From positions 62,001 to 126,000 of the forward strand of contig CANMIS010000001.1 in NCBI GenBank assembly GCA_947498065.1: DNA of 64,000 nucleotides. Direction: 5' to 3'. The position numbers and the translations under genes are program-made. Below, one piece after another: positions 1 through 8,898 of this stretch (the first letter of the stretch is position 1; each line of letters begins with the position of its first letter). The notes beneath the pieces were generated by a model. It did no database searches. It was given only the letters and a program-made list of their open reading frames with translations, and was not told where the DNA came from. Source of the DNA: an uncultured Erythrobacter sp. GTDB taxonomy: Bacteria; Pseudomonadota; Alphaproteobacteria; Sphingomonadales; Sphingomonadaceae.

Positions 1-2165
1 ACAGAACTGCGCTGGCCGTAATATTCAGCCGTCGCCTCAAGCTCGATGACCTTGTTCATGTCCTCCAGCGAACCGGCCCAATCATAGGTCGTATATCGGA
101 AGCCAGCGCGGCGCAGATATGGGTCTTTTTCATCGGGATCTTTGTCGATCAAGTCCGCATAGGCTGCCTCTAGTGGTTCCAGCACGCTGCGATCCGCCCC
201 TCTTGCGAAGCGCCAGCGGCGCGGCACATCATCAGAGGTGGTAAGCTTCGTCTCTTGGCGAGCAAGACTTGCGGCCTTCCGGCGTTCCTCGCGGAATGCC
301 TCGGGCAGGATTTCACCGCCCTGTGTGGTGACAATCTCGGAAACCTGAAACACGCGGTCGTTAAAGCTGGTTTGGCGCGTGTAGCGCTGCCCAGCAACCT
401 CTACGTCAATCGGATCGCTGCCGGTGAGTTCATAGCCATCGAAGCCATCGGGCAGCGTGATTGTCATGCTGTAAGCCGCACTGCTGCTCGCTCCGACAGA
501 AACGGGCAGATCGCGCCATTCCTTGCGCGAACGGTTCGGCGCGAAAGTGATCTGCTTTGCGGCCATCGGCGCTTCGACTTCTCCGCGAGCGCCGTCAAAA
601 TCAAACGTACCCTCGATGATCCCGGTCATGATCATTGTTGCTTCGCTGTCGTCATCGCCAGAGACGATGTCGATATCGACCAAGGTCATGCCGCTCCCGG
701 TGCTGCGGCCAATTTGCCGCTTGGCGTCGTCATCCAGCTTTTCAGCCTCTGCATTCAATTGCGCCGCTGCTGCGCCCCAATATTTCATTTTGAATGTCAT
801 CAAACCCGGCAGATCCAAACCGGCAGAGGCGTCGACGGCGATGTCCATTTCAGTTTCTGGAACGCGCGGCAAAACCTGCTCAATCGGTTCCAGCTGCGCG
901 CCAGCGCTGCGAATGGGCAGGCTGTATTCAAACGGCGGGACATTGCCGACCGTGCGCATATTCGCGCCCAGCGACGTGCCATCGAGATAATACAGATTGC
1001 CGCCAATCTCTGCGCGCACCAGCACGTGATCAAACGCGCCGGGAATTGGCAGGGAAATCGGCACGGTGTTGCCCGCGCGGCTCGAGACGAGAACTGGTTC
1101 CGCCTCAATCCCCAGATGATCGAGGATCGCCAGCAAGATCACAGTCTTCGCTTTGCAATCGCCGTATTTGTTTTCCCAAGTGGTCGCGACGTCCTGAGGC
1201 AGGTAATTTCCGCCATCCAGCCCGTTGAGCAGATAGCGAATGTCCTCTTGCACCAGCTCCAATGCGGCGACGGCTTGCTCCAGATCGCCGGAATGCTCGG
1301 CGCGAATGGCCTCCACCTTGGCCAGCAAATCATCGAGGCCATCCAGCGCGCCATCGGTCTCATAATAAGGTGCCATCGTGCTCGACACCTCAGCCCAATC
1401 GGCAAAGGTGCCCAGTTGCAGCATTGTGCCCCGGCGATAACGCAGCGGCGCATCGTTCGGGAACTCATCGGCTTCCTCCAGAGGCAGCGACACCTCCAGC
1501 CAATTGTGTCCGTCTGACTTCTCAACCTGGGGCAATTCGAAATTTGGACCCGCTTTGTAACGGACATCCAGATCATCCGGCCATGACGCACGGATTCGCG
1601 CAAAGTCGGCGACCGTATCAGGCTCGCGCCACAAGAAACGCTGGGTCTGGACCTCTTCGCCCAATGCCTGATCGGAGTTGGTCACCGAATAGCGCATGCG
1701 CAGCTCGTCACCGACTTCGAGGCCGGGAACTGACAATGTCGCGGTTAGCGAGCCATCCAGGATGCGCCGCTCAAGCATCCGCTCGCGGCGCAGCACCTCC
1801 ATCACCTCGCCTTGCTCGACCAGGTCGATCACCTCATCTCCGCGCACAATCGAGATTTCGTGGACGATCAAATCGCCTTTGTCCGGCAGCCACTGCGCCG
1901 TCAGAGTGCCGACATTGGACAGGTCAGACAGGCTGGCAACGCGGTAAACCACATCGGTGTATTCCCAGTTCAGCCCATTCTCGATGCGAATCTGAGTGTC
2001 GTTGACGATCTGGCGATTGGTGGGATCGCGCTCAACCTCGGCCAATACGACCGGTTCAATCCAAGCGGGCGCAGGCTCATACAGCGGCTCTTCCCCTGCG
2101 ATCACCGCCGACGAACAGCACAATGCAATCAGCGAAACTGCCGTTCGCGAAACTTGGAATGTCAT
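1..2165 (-). CDS. DUF3857 / transglutaminase-like exported protein (3' end outside window)
   Basis: The frame is open from an ATG at 2163-2165 to the left edge, so the C-terminus is missing. The protein starts with a signal peptide (MTFQVSRTAVSLIALCCSS, cleavage probably after AVIA near residue 24). The first half has the character of DUF3857, a beta-rich domain usually found before a transglutaminase fold. The transglutaminase core shows the motif NKYGDCKAKT with the candidate catalytic Cys near residue 337, a candidate His near 380 (FDHVLV), and a following LDGTS that could supply the Asp. The family is seen in many Bacteroidetes and sphingomonads, but its substrate is unknown; a periplasmic protease or cross-linking role is only a guess. 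It is divergent from purB, with about 230 bases between the two starts. Confidence 0.85.
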   Translation of the reverse strand, partial: MTFQVSRTAVSLIALCCSSAVIAGEEPLYEPAPAWIEPVVLAEVERDPTNRQIVNDTQIRIENGLNWEYTDVVYRVASLSDLSNVGTLTAQWLPDKGDLIVHEISIVRGDEVIDLVEQGEVMEVLRRERMLERRILDGSLTATLSVPGLEVGDELRMRYSVTNSDQALGEEVQTQRFLWREPDTVADFARIRASWPDDLDVRYKAGPNFELPQVEKSDGHNWLEVSLPLEEADEFPNDAPLRYRRGTMLQLGTFADWAEVSSTMAPYYETDGALDGLDDLLAKVEAIRAEHSGDLEQAVAALELVQEDIRYLLNGLDGGNYLPQDVATTWENKYGDCKAKTVILLAILDHLGIEAEPVLVSSRAGNTVPISLPIPGAFDHVLVRAEIGGNLYYLDGTSLGANMRTVGNVPPFEYSLPIRSAGAQLEPIEQVLPRVPETEMDIAVDASAGLDLPGLMTFKMKYWGAAAAQLNAEAEKLDDDAKRQIGRSTGSGMTLVDIDIVSGDDDSEATMIMTGIIEGTFDFDGARGEVEAPMAAKQITFAPNRSRKEWRDLPVSVGASSSAAYSMTITLPDGFDGYELTGSDPIDVEVAGQRYTRQTSFNDRVFQVSEIVTTQGGEILPEAFREERRKAASLARQETKLTTSDDVPRRWRFARGADRSVLEPLEAAYADLIDKDPDEKDPYLRRAGFRYTTYDWAGSLEDMNKVIELEATAEYYGQRSS

Positions 2166-2396
2166 TAATTAGGCCCCGTTTTCCCTGTATTATCGCCAGA
2201 CTATAACGCGAAATACTGCTGTCAAATGAGAAAACAGCAATTCGATTGATAAACAATTTAGGGCGGCACTGATGCGGATAAAACTATGCAGAAACTGGGG
2301 CAATGCGCGCCCCTCGCCCTTGCCATCTGCTCCGATGCGGCATAGCCGCGCAGCCACATCTTTACCCACGCAATTTCTCACTGGAGTTCCCAAGCC

Positions 2397-3707
2397 ATGG
2401 TCCCTCGTTATGCCCGCCCGGAAATGAGCGCATTGTGGGAGCCTGAGGCAAAATTCCGCATCTGGTTCGAGATTGAAGCCCATGCGACCGAGAAACTGGG
2501 CGAGCTGGGCGTAGTCCCGGAAAGCGCGGCAAAGGCGCTGTGGGATTGGTGGGCGACGAACCCCAAGATCGACGTTGAGGCGATTGACGCGATTGAAGCC
2601 GTGACCAAGCACGATGTGATCGCTTTCCTCACCTGGGTAGCCGAGCAAGTGGGCGACGAGGCCCGCTTTATGCATCAAGGCATGACCAGCTCTGACGTGC
2701 TCGACACGACTTTGGCAGTCCAACTGGCGCGCGCATCCGACATCCTGCTCGCCGATCTGGACGCGCTGCTTGCCGCGATCAAACGCCGCGCTGAAGAGCA
2801 CAAATACACCGCCACCATCGGTCGCAGCCACGGCATCCATGCAGAACCGGTGACGTTCGGCCTTAAGATGGCTCAGGCCTATGCCGAGTTTGACCGTTGC
2901 CGCACCCGCCTGATTGCTGCGCGCGAGGAAATCGCGACCTGCGCGGTTTCCGGTGCGGTGGGCACCTTTGCTAATATCGACCCAGCGGTTGAGGAACATG
3001 TCGCTGGGAAGCTCGGCCTGAAGCCAGAGCCCGTCAGCACGCAAGTGATCCCGCGCGATCGCCACGCGATGTATTTCGCGACGCTGGCCGTCATCGCTGG
3101 CTCGATTGAGCGGCTCGCGGTGGAAGTGCGCCACCTCCAGCGCACCGAAGTGCTGGAGGCGGAAGAGTATTTCTCACCGGGGCAAAAAGGTTCCTCGGCC
3201 ATGCCGCATAAGCGCAACCCGATCCTCACTGAAAACCTCACCGGCCAAGCGCGCATGATCCGCAGCTATGCCATGCCTGCACTCGAAAACGTGGCGCTAT
3301 GGCATGAGCGCGATATCTCGCACTCCTCCGTTGAGCGTTACATCGGGCCCGACGCAACCATTGCGCTCGACTTCTCGCTCGCGCGCCTCACCGGCGTGAT
3401 CGACAAGCTGCTGGTCTATCCAGAGCGCATGCAGGCCAATATGGACCGGATGGGCGGGCTTGTTCATTCTCAGCGCGTGCTGCTCGCCCTGACTCAGGCC
3501 GGTGTCAGCCGCGAGGATGCCTACCGCCTGGTTCAGCGCAATGCGATGAAGGTGTGGGAATCGGATGGACAGCTGCAATTGCTCGACCTGCTGAAGGGTG
3601 ATGAGGAAGTCACCGCCGCGCTCACGAGCGAAGAGCTCGAAGACAAATTCGACCTCGGATATCACTTCAAACACGTCGACACGGTGTTTGCCCGCGTCTT
3701 TGGCTGA
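2397..3707 (+). CDS. purB: adenylosuccinate lyase
   Basis: This cytosolic homotetrameric enzyme of the fumarase/aspartase superfamily acts twice in purine synthesis: it cleaves SAICAR to AICAR and adenylosuccinate to AMP, releasing fumarate each time. At 436 residues it has the usual length for the short bacterial form. The superfamily signature GSSAMPHKRNP lies at residues 265-275 and carries the mobile catalytic serine loop. TSSDVLDT (about 98-105) and GRSHGIHAEP (about 141-150) are the other two active-site segments. The start at MVPRYARPEM matches the family N-terminus and follows a GGAG-like site about 11 bases upstream. It is a single gene here, with no other pur gene near it. Confidence 0.97.
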   Translation: MVPRYARPEMSALWEPEAKFRIWFEIEAHATEKLGELGVVPESAAKALWDWWATNPKIDVEAIDAIEAVTKHDVIAFLTWVAEQVGDEARFMHQGMTSSDVLDTTLAVQLARASDILLADLDALLAAIKRRAEEHKYTATIGRSHGIHAEPVTFGLKMAQAYAEFDRCRTRLIAAREEIATCAVSGAVGTFANIDPAVEEHVAGKLGLKPEPVSTQVIPRDRHAMYFATLAVIAGSIERLAVEVRHLQRTEVLEAEEYFSPGQKGSSAMPHKRNPILTENLTGQARMIRSYAMPALENVALWHERDISHSSVERYIGPDATIALDFSLARLTGVIDKLLVYPERMQANMDRMGGLVHSQRVLLALTQAGVSREDAYRLVQRNAMKVWESDGQLQLLDLLKGDEEVTAALTSEELEDKFDLGYHFKHVDTVFARVFG

Positions 3708-3806
3708 TGCGCCGCTCATGAGCTGGCGCTAGACTCAAGGCTGAAAAGGCTTAGGTTCTGCGCTGCTCAAACACCGCCAGTGGCTTAGCCGTTTAGGAAA
3801 CTCTGC

Positions 3807-4202
3807 ATGCAAATTTTGCGCACGATCATCTGGATTGCGATCCTGATTGCAATCATCGCCTTCACCTTCGGCAATTTTGACCGCGCCACCGAAGTGCGGA
3901 TCTGGCCCGGTCTGGTGTGGGACACTCGGGTACCCGCAATTGTGATCGTCTCATTCCTGCTCGGCATAGTGCCAATGTGGCTGTACCACCGGGGCAGCAA
4001 ATGGTCGCTCAATCGCCGCATCCGCAGCCTTGAGAATGCGGTGAAATCAAACGCTCTGTCTCAGCGTCATGCACCGGCGGCAACCTCGACGACTTCTGCG
4101 CCCGACGCCGAGCCAGAGGCGGCCCAAACGCCCGCCGCCGCGCCAGAGACCGGCACCCTCGCCCCTGATCCCGCAGCAGCAAAGCCGGAAAGCAGCACCT
4201 GA
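3807..4202 (+). CDS. LapA-like (DUF1049) inner-membrane protein
   Basis: This 131-residue protein has two hydrophobic segments (about 4-21 and 45-62) joined by a short loop containing the FGNFD signature typical of the LapA/DUF1049 family. A basic stretch WSLNRRIRSLENAVK follows, and the last 45 residues are a low-complexity Ala/Pro/Thr tail. In E. coli, LapA/YciS works with LapB in controlling lipopolysaccharide synthesis; no lapB is visible here, so that role is only inferred from the family. The stop codon is separated from the pyrF ATG by one base, so the two are probably cotranscribed and translationally coupled. AGGAAA lies about 8 bases before the ATG. Confidence 0.8.
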   Translation: MQILRTIIWIAILIAIIAFTFGNFDRATEVRIWPGLVWDTRVPAIVIVSFLLGIVPMWLYHRGSKWSLNRRIRSLENAVKSNALSQRHAPAATSTTSAPDAEPEAAQTPAAAPETGTLAPDPAAAKPESST

Positions 4203-4203
4203 T

Positions 4204-4878
4204 ATGAGCAATCCGATCTATCTCGCGCTCGATATGCCGCAAATTGAGCCTGCCAAGGCTCTGCTTGAAAAGGTGAAAGCGCATATCGGCGGCGTGAAGC
4301 TGGGTCTGGAGTTTTTCTGCACGCATGGCAGCCACGGCGTCCATGAAATCGCGCATATTGGCCTGCCAATCTTTCTCGACCTCAAATTTCACGACATCCC
4401 CAACACGGTTGCTGGAGCCATGCAGGCGGTGCATTTGTGCGAGCCAGCCATCGTCACCGTGCACGCCAGCGGCGGACGCGCGATGATGGAAGACGCCAAG
4501 GCGGCAGCGGCCGAGGGCTGCAAAGTGGTCGCGGTCACCACGCTGACCAGCCTTGATGCAAACGACCTTACTCGCACCGGCGTTTATGGCAGCCCGGAGA
4601 CGCATGTAATGCGGCTTGCCGAACTGGCGCATGAAGCGGGCCTCGACGGCGTAGTCTGCTCCGGCCAAGAGGTCGGCCAAGTGCGCAAGCAATGGAAAGA
4701 CGGCTTTTTCGTCGTTCCCGGTCTGCGCCCTGCGGGATCAGGTACCGGCGATCAAAAACGCGTCGTCACCCCGCGATCCGCCCGCGACAATGGAGCGAGT
4801 GTGCTGGTAATCGGACGCCCAATCAGCCGCGCGGAAGATCCGGTCGCCGCTGCTAGAGCGATCGAAGCCACGCTTTAA
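4204..4878 (+). CDS. pyrF: orotidine 5'-phosphate decarboxylase
   Basis: The enzyme decarboxylates OMP to UMP, the last step of de novo pyrimidine synthesis, in the cytosol. The protein is 224 residues, a normal size for the short bacterial class. The catalytic motif DLKFHDIPNTV begins at Asp59 and carries the Asp-x-Lys-x-x-Asp array. The phosphate-gripping C-terminal part contains the VTPRSARDNGAS and LVIGRPIS segments. The same frame stays open upstream to 4069, but the ATG at 4204 is chosen because MSNPIYLALD is the family N-terminus and it sits one base after the stop of the LapA-like gene. Expression is presumably tied to that gene. Confidence 0.96.
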   Translation: MSNPIYLALDMPQIEPAKALLEKVKAHIGGVKLGLEFFCTHGSHGVHEIAHIGLPIFLDLKFHDIPNTVAGAMQAVHLCEPAIVTVHASGGRAMMEDAKAAAAEGCKVVAVTTLTSLDANDLTRTGVYGSPETHVMRLAELAHEAGLDGVVCSGQEVGQVRKQWKDGFFVVPGLRPAGSGTGDQKRVVTPRSARDNGASVLVIGRPISRAEDPVAAARAIEATL

Positions 4879-4884
4879 GGTCGC

Positions 4885-5358
4885 CTATTCCGCTGCCTCC
4901 GGCGCGGCTTCGTAAATCAACCCATCGCTTTCCAGCTTTGAGAAGTCGTAGTCGTCGATGAGCGGCGATTGCACCACGTAATTGATGAGCATCCAGCGTT
5001 CGCCTTGCTCGCGGTAGCCAAAGGTCTCCAGCGCCTCGCCATTTGCAAATTGGCTGCGCATAACGATCTCAACAGTCGTCGTACCATTCGTGGAATTGAC
5101 GTTGATACTCTGGCGATCGGTGCTTTCCAGCTCACCTAAAATCTCGCGAAAGTCGCTGAGCATCACCGACAATTGCTCCCTCTTTACGAGCTTGCGAAAC
5201 TCCGGATGCGTCGTGCGCCAAATCGCGTCCAAATCGCCGCTTTTAAAGCGCTTCTGAAACTGAGCGATCTGCGCCTCTGCGCCTTCCGTTGCCGCAACCG
5301 GATTGCATGCCGCCAGAAAAAGCGCCGCGAACGCCGCCAAAAACCCAGGTAAACGCAT
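4885..5358 (-). CDS. putative DUF4019-like lipoprotein
   Basis: A 157-residue exported protein. The N-terminus MRLPGFLAAFAALFLAAC is a lipoprotein signal with the modified Cys at residue 18, so a lipid anchor is expected. I place the start at this Met; the frame is open for nine more codons upstream (to 5385), but those would spoil the signal peptide. The mature part has an amphipathic opening (QIAQFQKRFKSGDL) and then an LGELESTDRQSI / TVEIVMRSQF / GERWMLINY pattern that resembles DUF4019 proteins, which have an NTF2-like appearance. The function is unknown. It is convergent with pyrF and divergent from trpF. Confidence 0.75.
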   Translation of the reverse strand: MRLPGFLAAFAALFLAACNPVAATEGAEAQIAQFQKRFKSGDLDAIWRTTHPEFRKLVKREQLSVMLSDFREILGELESTDRQSINVNSTNGTTTVEIVMRSQFANGEALETFGYREQGERWMLINYVVQSPLIDDYDFSKLESDGLIYEAAPEAAE

Positions 5359-5458
5359 TAGATATTCCCCGTTTGAAGCGCACATTCGCCAGCAAAACCT
5401 GTGCAGCAGCAGATAATTCTAGCTATGCGCTGCGCATTGCAAGCTCTAAAGCACGCCC

Positions 5459-6100
5459 ATGACAAGCACATCGCCATTAATCAAAATCTGCGGGCTCAAA
5501 ACGCCTGAGACAATCGAAGCCGCCGTTGCCGCCGGAGCAACGCATATCGGCCTGGTGCACTTTGAGAAAAGCCCGCGCCACGTCACATTGGCGGAGGCCG
5601 CCCGGCTGCGCGCGCTCATCCCGGCCTCAGTGAAAGCCGTCGTGCTGACCGTGAACGCCGATGTCACCGCAATGGGCAAAATCATCGCGGACGTGAAGCC
5701 AGACATCGTCCAGTTTCACGGCGGCGAAACGCCCGAATGGACCGGATTGGTTCGCGAGAAAACAGATGTCGAGGTTTGGAAGGCGGTCGGCCTGAGAGAT
5801 GAAGGCACGCTGGAACGCGCCAGCAAATTTATCGGCAAGATCGACCGTTTCCTGTTCGATGCCCCGGCAAAGGAACTGCCCGGCGGCAATGGTGAAACTT
5901 TCCGCTGGGAATTGCTGAATGGCCACGATCATAAGGTGCCATGGGGCCTTGCCGGCGGCCTCAATGCAGGTAACGTCGCCGAGGCCATTCGCGCCACCGG
6001 GGCGGAGCTGGTCGACACCTCATCGGGGGTGGAAACCGCGCCCGGCGTCAAGGACGTGGACAAGATCGCGGCCTTCTGTCAGGCCGCTCTTGCAATTTGA
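5459..6100 (+). CDS. trpF: phosphoribosylanthranilate isomerase
   Basis: The enzyme converts N-(5-phosphoribosyl)anthranilate to CdRP, the third step of tryptophan synthesis. This 213-residue TIM barrel opens with LIKICGLKTPE, which contains the catalytic Cys (Cys11) in the conserved KICGL motif. The acid partner is expected in VVLTVNAD, and the C-terminal phosphate-binding strands read GLAGGLNAGNV and ELVDTSSGVE. It is the first gene of a trpF-trpB-trpA cluster; a 109-base spacer holding a palindromic repeat separates it from trpB. trpE, trpG, trpD and trpC are not in the window, which matches the split trp arrangement common in alphaproteobacteria. Confidence 0.96.
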   Translation: MTSTSPLIKICGLKTPETIEAAVAAGATHIGLVHFEKSPRHVTLAEAARLRALIPASVKAVVLTVNADVTAMGKIIADVKPDIVQFHGGETPEWTGLVREKTDVEVWKAVGLRDEGTLERASKFIGKIDRFLFDAPAKELPGGNGETFRWELLNGHDHKVPWGLAGGLNAGNVAEAIRATGAELVDTSSGVETAPGVKDVDKIAAFCQAALAI

Positions 6101-6105
6101 TCACC

Positions 6106-6199
6106 CCGTTCGCCCTGAGCTTGTCGAAGGGCTGCATTGTTTCTTGAGGTGCTGAGCCAGAAGTGAAGAACGGGGCTTCGACAGGCTCAGCCCAAACGG
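6106..6199. repeat. REP-like palindromic element between trpF and trpB
   Basis: Two 25-base arms, 6106-6130 and 6175-6199, are imperfect inverted copies (CCGTTCGCCCTGAGCTTGTC on the left, reverse complement starting CCGTTTGGGCTGAGCCTGTC on the right) with a 44-base loop. A second, more diverged copy lies at 11162-11251. Arms containing GAGCTTGTCGAAG are, as I recall, widespread in sphingomonad genomes. In RNA this would make a long hairpin inside the trp transcript, which could affect stability or partial termination. Confidence 0.8.
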
Positions 6200-6209
6200 A
6201 TTTTTTGTT

Positions 6210-7427
6210 TTGAACAACACCACCCCCAATTCCTTTAAGAACCAGCCCGATGATCGCGGGCATTTTGGCGAGTTCGGCGGACGATATGTCGCCGAGACAC
6301 TCATGCCGCTGATCCTCGATCTGGAGCGGGAATATCGCGCAGCTCAGCAAGATCCGGCCTTTGCAGCTGAGTTTGATGACCTGATGAAGCATTATGTCGG
6401 GCGCCCTTCCCCGCTCTATCATGCCGAGCGTCTGACCGAGGCGCTGGGCGGTGCGCAGGTCTGGTTCAAGCGCGACGAACTAAATCACACCGGCGCGCAC
6501 AAGATTAACAATTGCATCGGGCAGATCCTGCTCGCGATCCGCATGGGCAAGACCCGCATCATCGCAGAAACCGGCGCGGGACAGCACGGCGTTGCGACCG
6601 CGACTGTGTGCGCGCGCTTTGGCCTGCCCTGCGTGATCTACATGGGCGCAGAGGACGTGAAACGGCAATCGCCCAACGTCTTCCGCATGAAACTGCTCGG
6701 CGCAGAAGTGGTGCCCGTCACCAGCGGCGGCGCGACGCTGAAAGATGCTATGAACGAGGGGCTGCGCGACTGGGTCGCGAATGTCCACGACACGTTCTAC
6801 ATCATCGGCACAGCCGCCGGCCCGCACCCGTACCCCGAAATGGTGCGCAATTTCCAAAGCGTGATCGGCACAGAGGCGCGCGCGCAAATGCTCGATCGCG
6901 TGGGCCGCCTGCCCGATCTGCTGGTCGCGTGCATCGGAGGCGGCTCAAACGCGCTTGGCCTGTTCCATCCGTTCCTCGACGATGCTGATGTGAAGATGCT
7001 GGGCGTTGAGGCGGCGGGCCACGGGCTCGACGGTGATGAACACGCCGCCAGCCTGCTGGGCGGATCACCCGGCGTGCTGCACGGCAACAAGACATATCTA
7101 CTGCAAGACGAAGACGGCCAGATCACCGAAGGCCACTCGATCAGCGCCGGGCTCGATTACCCCGGCATTGGGCCAGAACACGCCTGGCTGAAAGAAAGCG
7201 GCCGGGTCGAATACACCGCCGTCACAGACAAAGAGGCGCTCGACGGCTTCCAACTGCTATGCCGCACCGAAGGCATCATCCCCGCGCTGGAACCAAGCCA
7301 CGCAATCGCCGCCGTTGCCGCCCGCGCGAAGCAAATGGGCGAGGATGAGATCATCCTGATGAACCTATGCGGCCGCGGCGATAAAGACATCTTCACTGTG
7401 GCTGAAAAGCTTGGGGTTGAGATGTGA
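6210..7427 (+). CDS. trpB: tryptophan synthase beta chain
   Basis: This PLP enzyme condenses indole with serine to give tryptophan and receives indole through a tunnel from TrpA. It has 405 residues. The Schiff-base lysine is Lys98 in HTGAHKINN, and the phosphate of PLP should sit in the glycine-rich GGGSNALG around residues 243-250. ETGAGQHG (about 117-124) is the conserved segment that contacts the substrate carboxylate. The first residues (MNNTTPNSF) are encoded immediately after the REP-like element. A TTG start at 6210 (TTGAACAACACC) is the only in-frame choice close to the conserved FGEFGGRYV. Its stop overlaps the next small frame by four bases (GTGA). Confidence 0.96.
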   Translation: MNNTTPNSFKNQPDDRGHFGEFGGRYVAETLMPLILDLEREYRAAQQDPAFAAEFDDLMKHYVGRPSPLYHAERLTEALGGAQVWFKRDELNHTGAHKINNCIGQILLAIRMGKTRIIAETGAGQHGVATATVCARFGLPCVIYMGAEDVKRQSPNVFRMKLLGAEVVPVTSGGATLKDAMNEGLRDWVANVHDTFYIIGTAAGPHPYPEMVRNFQSVIGTEARAQMLDRVGRLPDLLVACIGGGSNALGLFHPFLDDADVKMLGVEAAGHGLDGDEHAASLLGGSPGVLHGNKTYLLQDEDGQITEGHSISAGLDYPGIGPEHAWLKESGRVEYTAVTDKEALDGFQLLCRTEGIIPALEPSHAIAAVAARAKQMGEDEIILMNLCGRGDKDIFTVAEKLGVEM

Positions 7428-7609
7428 ACTTCTTAAAGCAATTTGCGCTCGATCTTGTCGTCGTGATGCTATTTTTGTTTGCGTTTTCCTTACTAGCACA
7501 AGCAATTTTGTGGGGAGAATTGCCAAATATCGAGACTGAACGAGCCGAAATTGGGTTGATATCCGTATTCGCCGCAATCACTCTCGCCATACATCGAAGG
7601 TTCAAATGA
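7424..7609 (+). CDS. small hydrophobic protein within trp cluster
   Basis: A 61-residue frame starting with GTG at 7424, overlapping the trpB stop by four bases (GTGA), which suggests translational coupling. Two hydrophobic stretches are visible: about residues 8-30 ([20 protein letters not shown]) and 42-56 ([14 protein letters not shown]). The C-terminus is basic (HRRFK). I do not recognise a family. The overlap, the transmembrane pattern and the lack of any competing frame make a real gene likely but not certain. It lies between trpB and the DUF559 gene, so it may have arrived or persisted together with that insertion. Confidence 0.5.
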   Translation: MNFLKQFALDLVVVMLFLFAFSLLAQAILWGELPNIETERAEIGLISVFAAITLAIHRRFK

Positions 7610-7644
7610 CCCGCCTCTCCGATGCCTTCTGCAAACCCCCAAAG

Positions 7645-7680
7645 CCCTCTCACCTTCAGGGGAGAGGGTTGGGAGAGGGG
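7645..7680. repeat. left inverted repeat flanking DUF559 gene
   Basis: A 36-base purine/pyrimidine-skewed element that begins CCCTCTCACC and ends GGGAGAGGGG. It matches the reverse complement of 8035-8070 at 30 of 36 positions. It also contains its own small inverted repeat (CCCTCTC...GAGAGGG). Its right end is three bases from the ATG of the DUF559 gene, so the GGGAGAGGGG end probably acts as that gene's ribosome-binding site. Confidence 0.8.
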
Positions 7681-7682
7681 TA

Positions 7683-8081
7683 ATGCGCAGCGCCGCTCTC
7701 ACGCAGCGCGCGAAAGACATGCGCAAGGCCATGCCGGAGCCCGAAAAGCGGCTGTGGATGGAGCTACGCGCAGGCCGATTTCAAGGGATAAAATTCCGCA
7801 GGCAGAAGGTAATTGGTTCCCACATTGCCGACTTTGCCGCTAACGATCCGAAAGTGATCATTGAGGTCGATGGCGATACGCATGCCGAGCGCGAGGCCTG
7901 CGATGTGGCGCGAACCAAGTCCCTTGAGGATCACGGGTACAGTGTGATCAGATTTTCAAATTTTGATGTGATGGGAAATATGGACGGAGTTTTGCTGCAA
8001 TTGTCTGAGTTTGTTGCTGGCTTGCGGGCAAGTGCCCCTCCCCCAACCCCCTCCCCATATGGTGAGGGGGCTGAGCAATGA
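7683..8081 (+). CDS. DUF559 (Vsr/restriction-endonuclease-like) protein
   Basis: A 132-residue member of the DUF559 family, which has a Vsr-like PD-(D/E)xK nuclease fold. The N-terminal half reads MPEPEKRLWMELRAGRF and GIKFRRQKVIGSHIADF; the nuclease-like core is VIIEVDGDTHA (about 60-70), followed by GYSVIRFSNFDVMGNMDGVL. Asp46 of IADF, Glu61 and Asp63 are candidate metal ligands. The last dozen residues ([14 protein letters not shown]) are encoded by the right flanking repeat. The stop overlaps the trpA ATG (ATGA). The biological role of the family is unknown; DNA repair or nicking is an inference from fold. The flanking inverted repeats suggest the gene moved into the trp cluster as a unit. 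Confidence 0.85.
   Translation: MRSAALTQRAKDMRKAMPEPEKRLWMELRAGRFQGIKFRRQKVIGSHIADFAANDPKVIIEVDGDTHAEREACDVARTKSLEDHGYSVIRFSNFDVMGNMDGVLLQLSEFVAGLRASAPPPTPSPYGEGAEQ
8035..8070. repeat. right inverted repeat flanking DUF559 gene
   Basis: The reverse complement of this 36-base element matches 7645-7680 at 30 of 36 positions. It lies inside the 3' end of the DUF559 reading frame and supplies its proline-rich C-terminal residues. Eight bases further on the trpA start codon begins. The pair encloses about 350 bases that hold only the DUF559 gene. Confidence 0.8.
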
Positions 8082-8872
8082 CACGTCCCCCTTCCCCACT
8101 CACTGCGGCCTTTCACAAGGGTCATCCTGCGCTGGTCGCGTTTATCACCGCTGGCGATGGCGACACCGCCGCCAATCTTGATGCGCTGGTTGCGGGCGGC
8201 GCGGATGTGATTGAGCTGGGTATGCCGTTCACTGATCCGATGGCCGATGGTCCCGCGATCCAAAGCGCCAATCTGCGCAGCCTTGGCGCGGGCACTACCA
8301 CGGCTGATGTGTTTCGGATCGCCGCCGACTTCGGCAAGCGGCATCCCGACGTTCCGCTGGTGCTGATGGGCTATGCCAATCCGATGGTTCGGCGCGGAGA
8401 GCAATGGTTCTCCGTCAATTGCTACAAAGCGGGCGTCCGGGGCGTAATCTGCGTCGATCTGCCGCCGGAGGAGAACGAAGAGCTGAAATGGGACCTCGAC
8501 GCCCATCTCATCGACTGGATCCCGCTGGCCACGCCCACCACCGATGCAGAGCGCCTGCCCGCGGTGCTGGAGGGGGCCAATGGCTTCCTCTATTACGTCT
8601 CTGTTGCCGGCATCACCGGCAAACAACAGGCCGCCCAGGACAGCATTGAAGAGGCGGTCGCGCGGTTCAAAGCGGCCACTGACCTTCCGGTTGCGGTCGG
8701 GTTTGGCGTCCGCACGCCAGAGCAAGCCGCAGATATCGCCAAAGTCGCCGACGGCGTCGTCGTCGGCTCCGCACTTGTGGAAATCATCGGCGAATATGGC
8801 GCACACGCTCCCGCCAAGCTACAAGAGCTGACATCAGCATTGGCGCACGCGGTCCACACGGCTAGAGCCTAG
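8078..8872 (+). CDS. trpA: tryptophan synthase alpha chain
   Basis: This subunit cleaves indole-3-glycerol phosphate to indole and glyceraldehyde 3-phosphate and passes indole to TrpB. It is a 264-residue TIM barrel. The catalytic Glu is in [16 protein letters not shown] (Glu about 47, Asp about 58), the full conserved active-site segment. [10 protein letters not shown] and [13 protein letters not shown] are the phosphate-binding strands. It overlaps the preceding DUF559 gene by four bases, although trpA normally follows trpB directly, so the overlap must have formed after that gene was inserted. accD follows 26 bases downstream. Confidence 0.97.
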   Translation: MTRPPSPLTAAFHKGHPALVAFITAGDGDTAANLDALVAGGADVIELGMPFTDPMADGPAIQSANLRSLGAGTTTADVFRIAADFGKRHPDVPLVLMGYANPMVRRGEQWFSVNCYKAGVRGVICVDLPPEENEELKWDLDAHLIDWIPLATPTTDAERLPAVLEGANGFLYYVSVAGITGKQQAAQDSIEEAVARFKAATDLPVAVGFGVRTPEQAADIAKVADGVVVGSALVEIIGEYGAHAPAKLQELTSALAHAVHTARA

Positions 8873-8898
8873 ATCGCCCAAGCAAACAGGATTTTGAA

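Noticed and set aside
255..1517. Long plus-strand frame of 420 codons
   Set aside because: It lies opposite the DUF3857/transglutaminase gene, whose minus-strand frame has a signal peptide and the YGDCKAK motif; the plus product is rich in His, Arg and Gln without family features.
2190..3134. Minus-strand frame of 314 codons opposite purB
   Set aside because: purB is certain from GSSAMPHKRNP and full length; the minus frame is its shadow.
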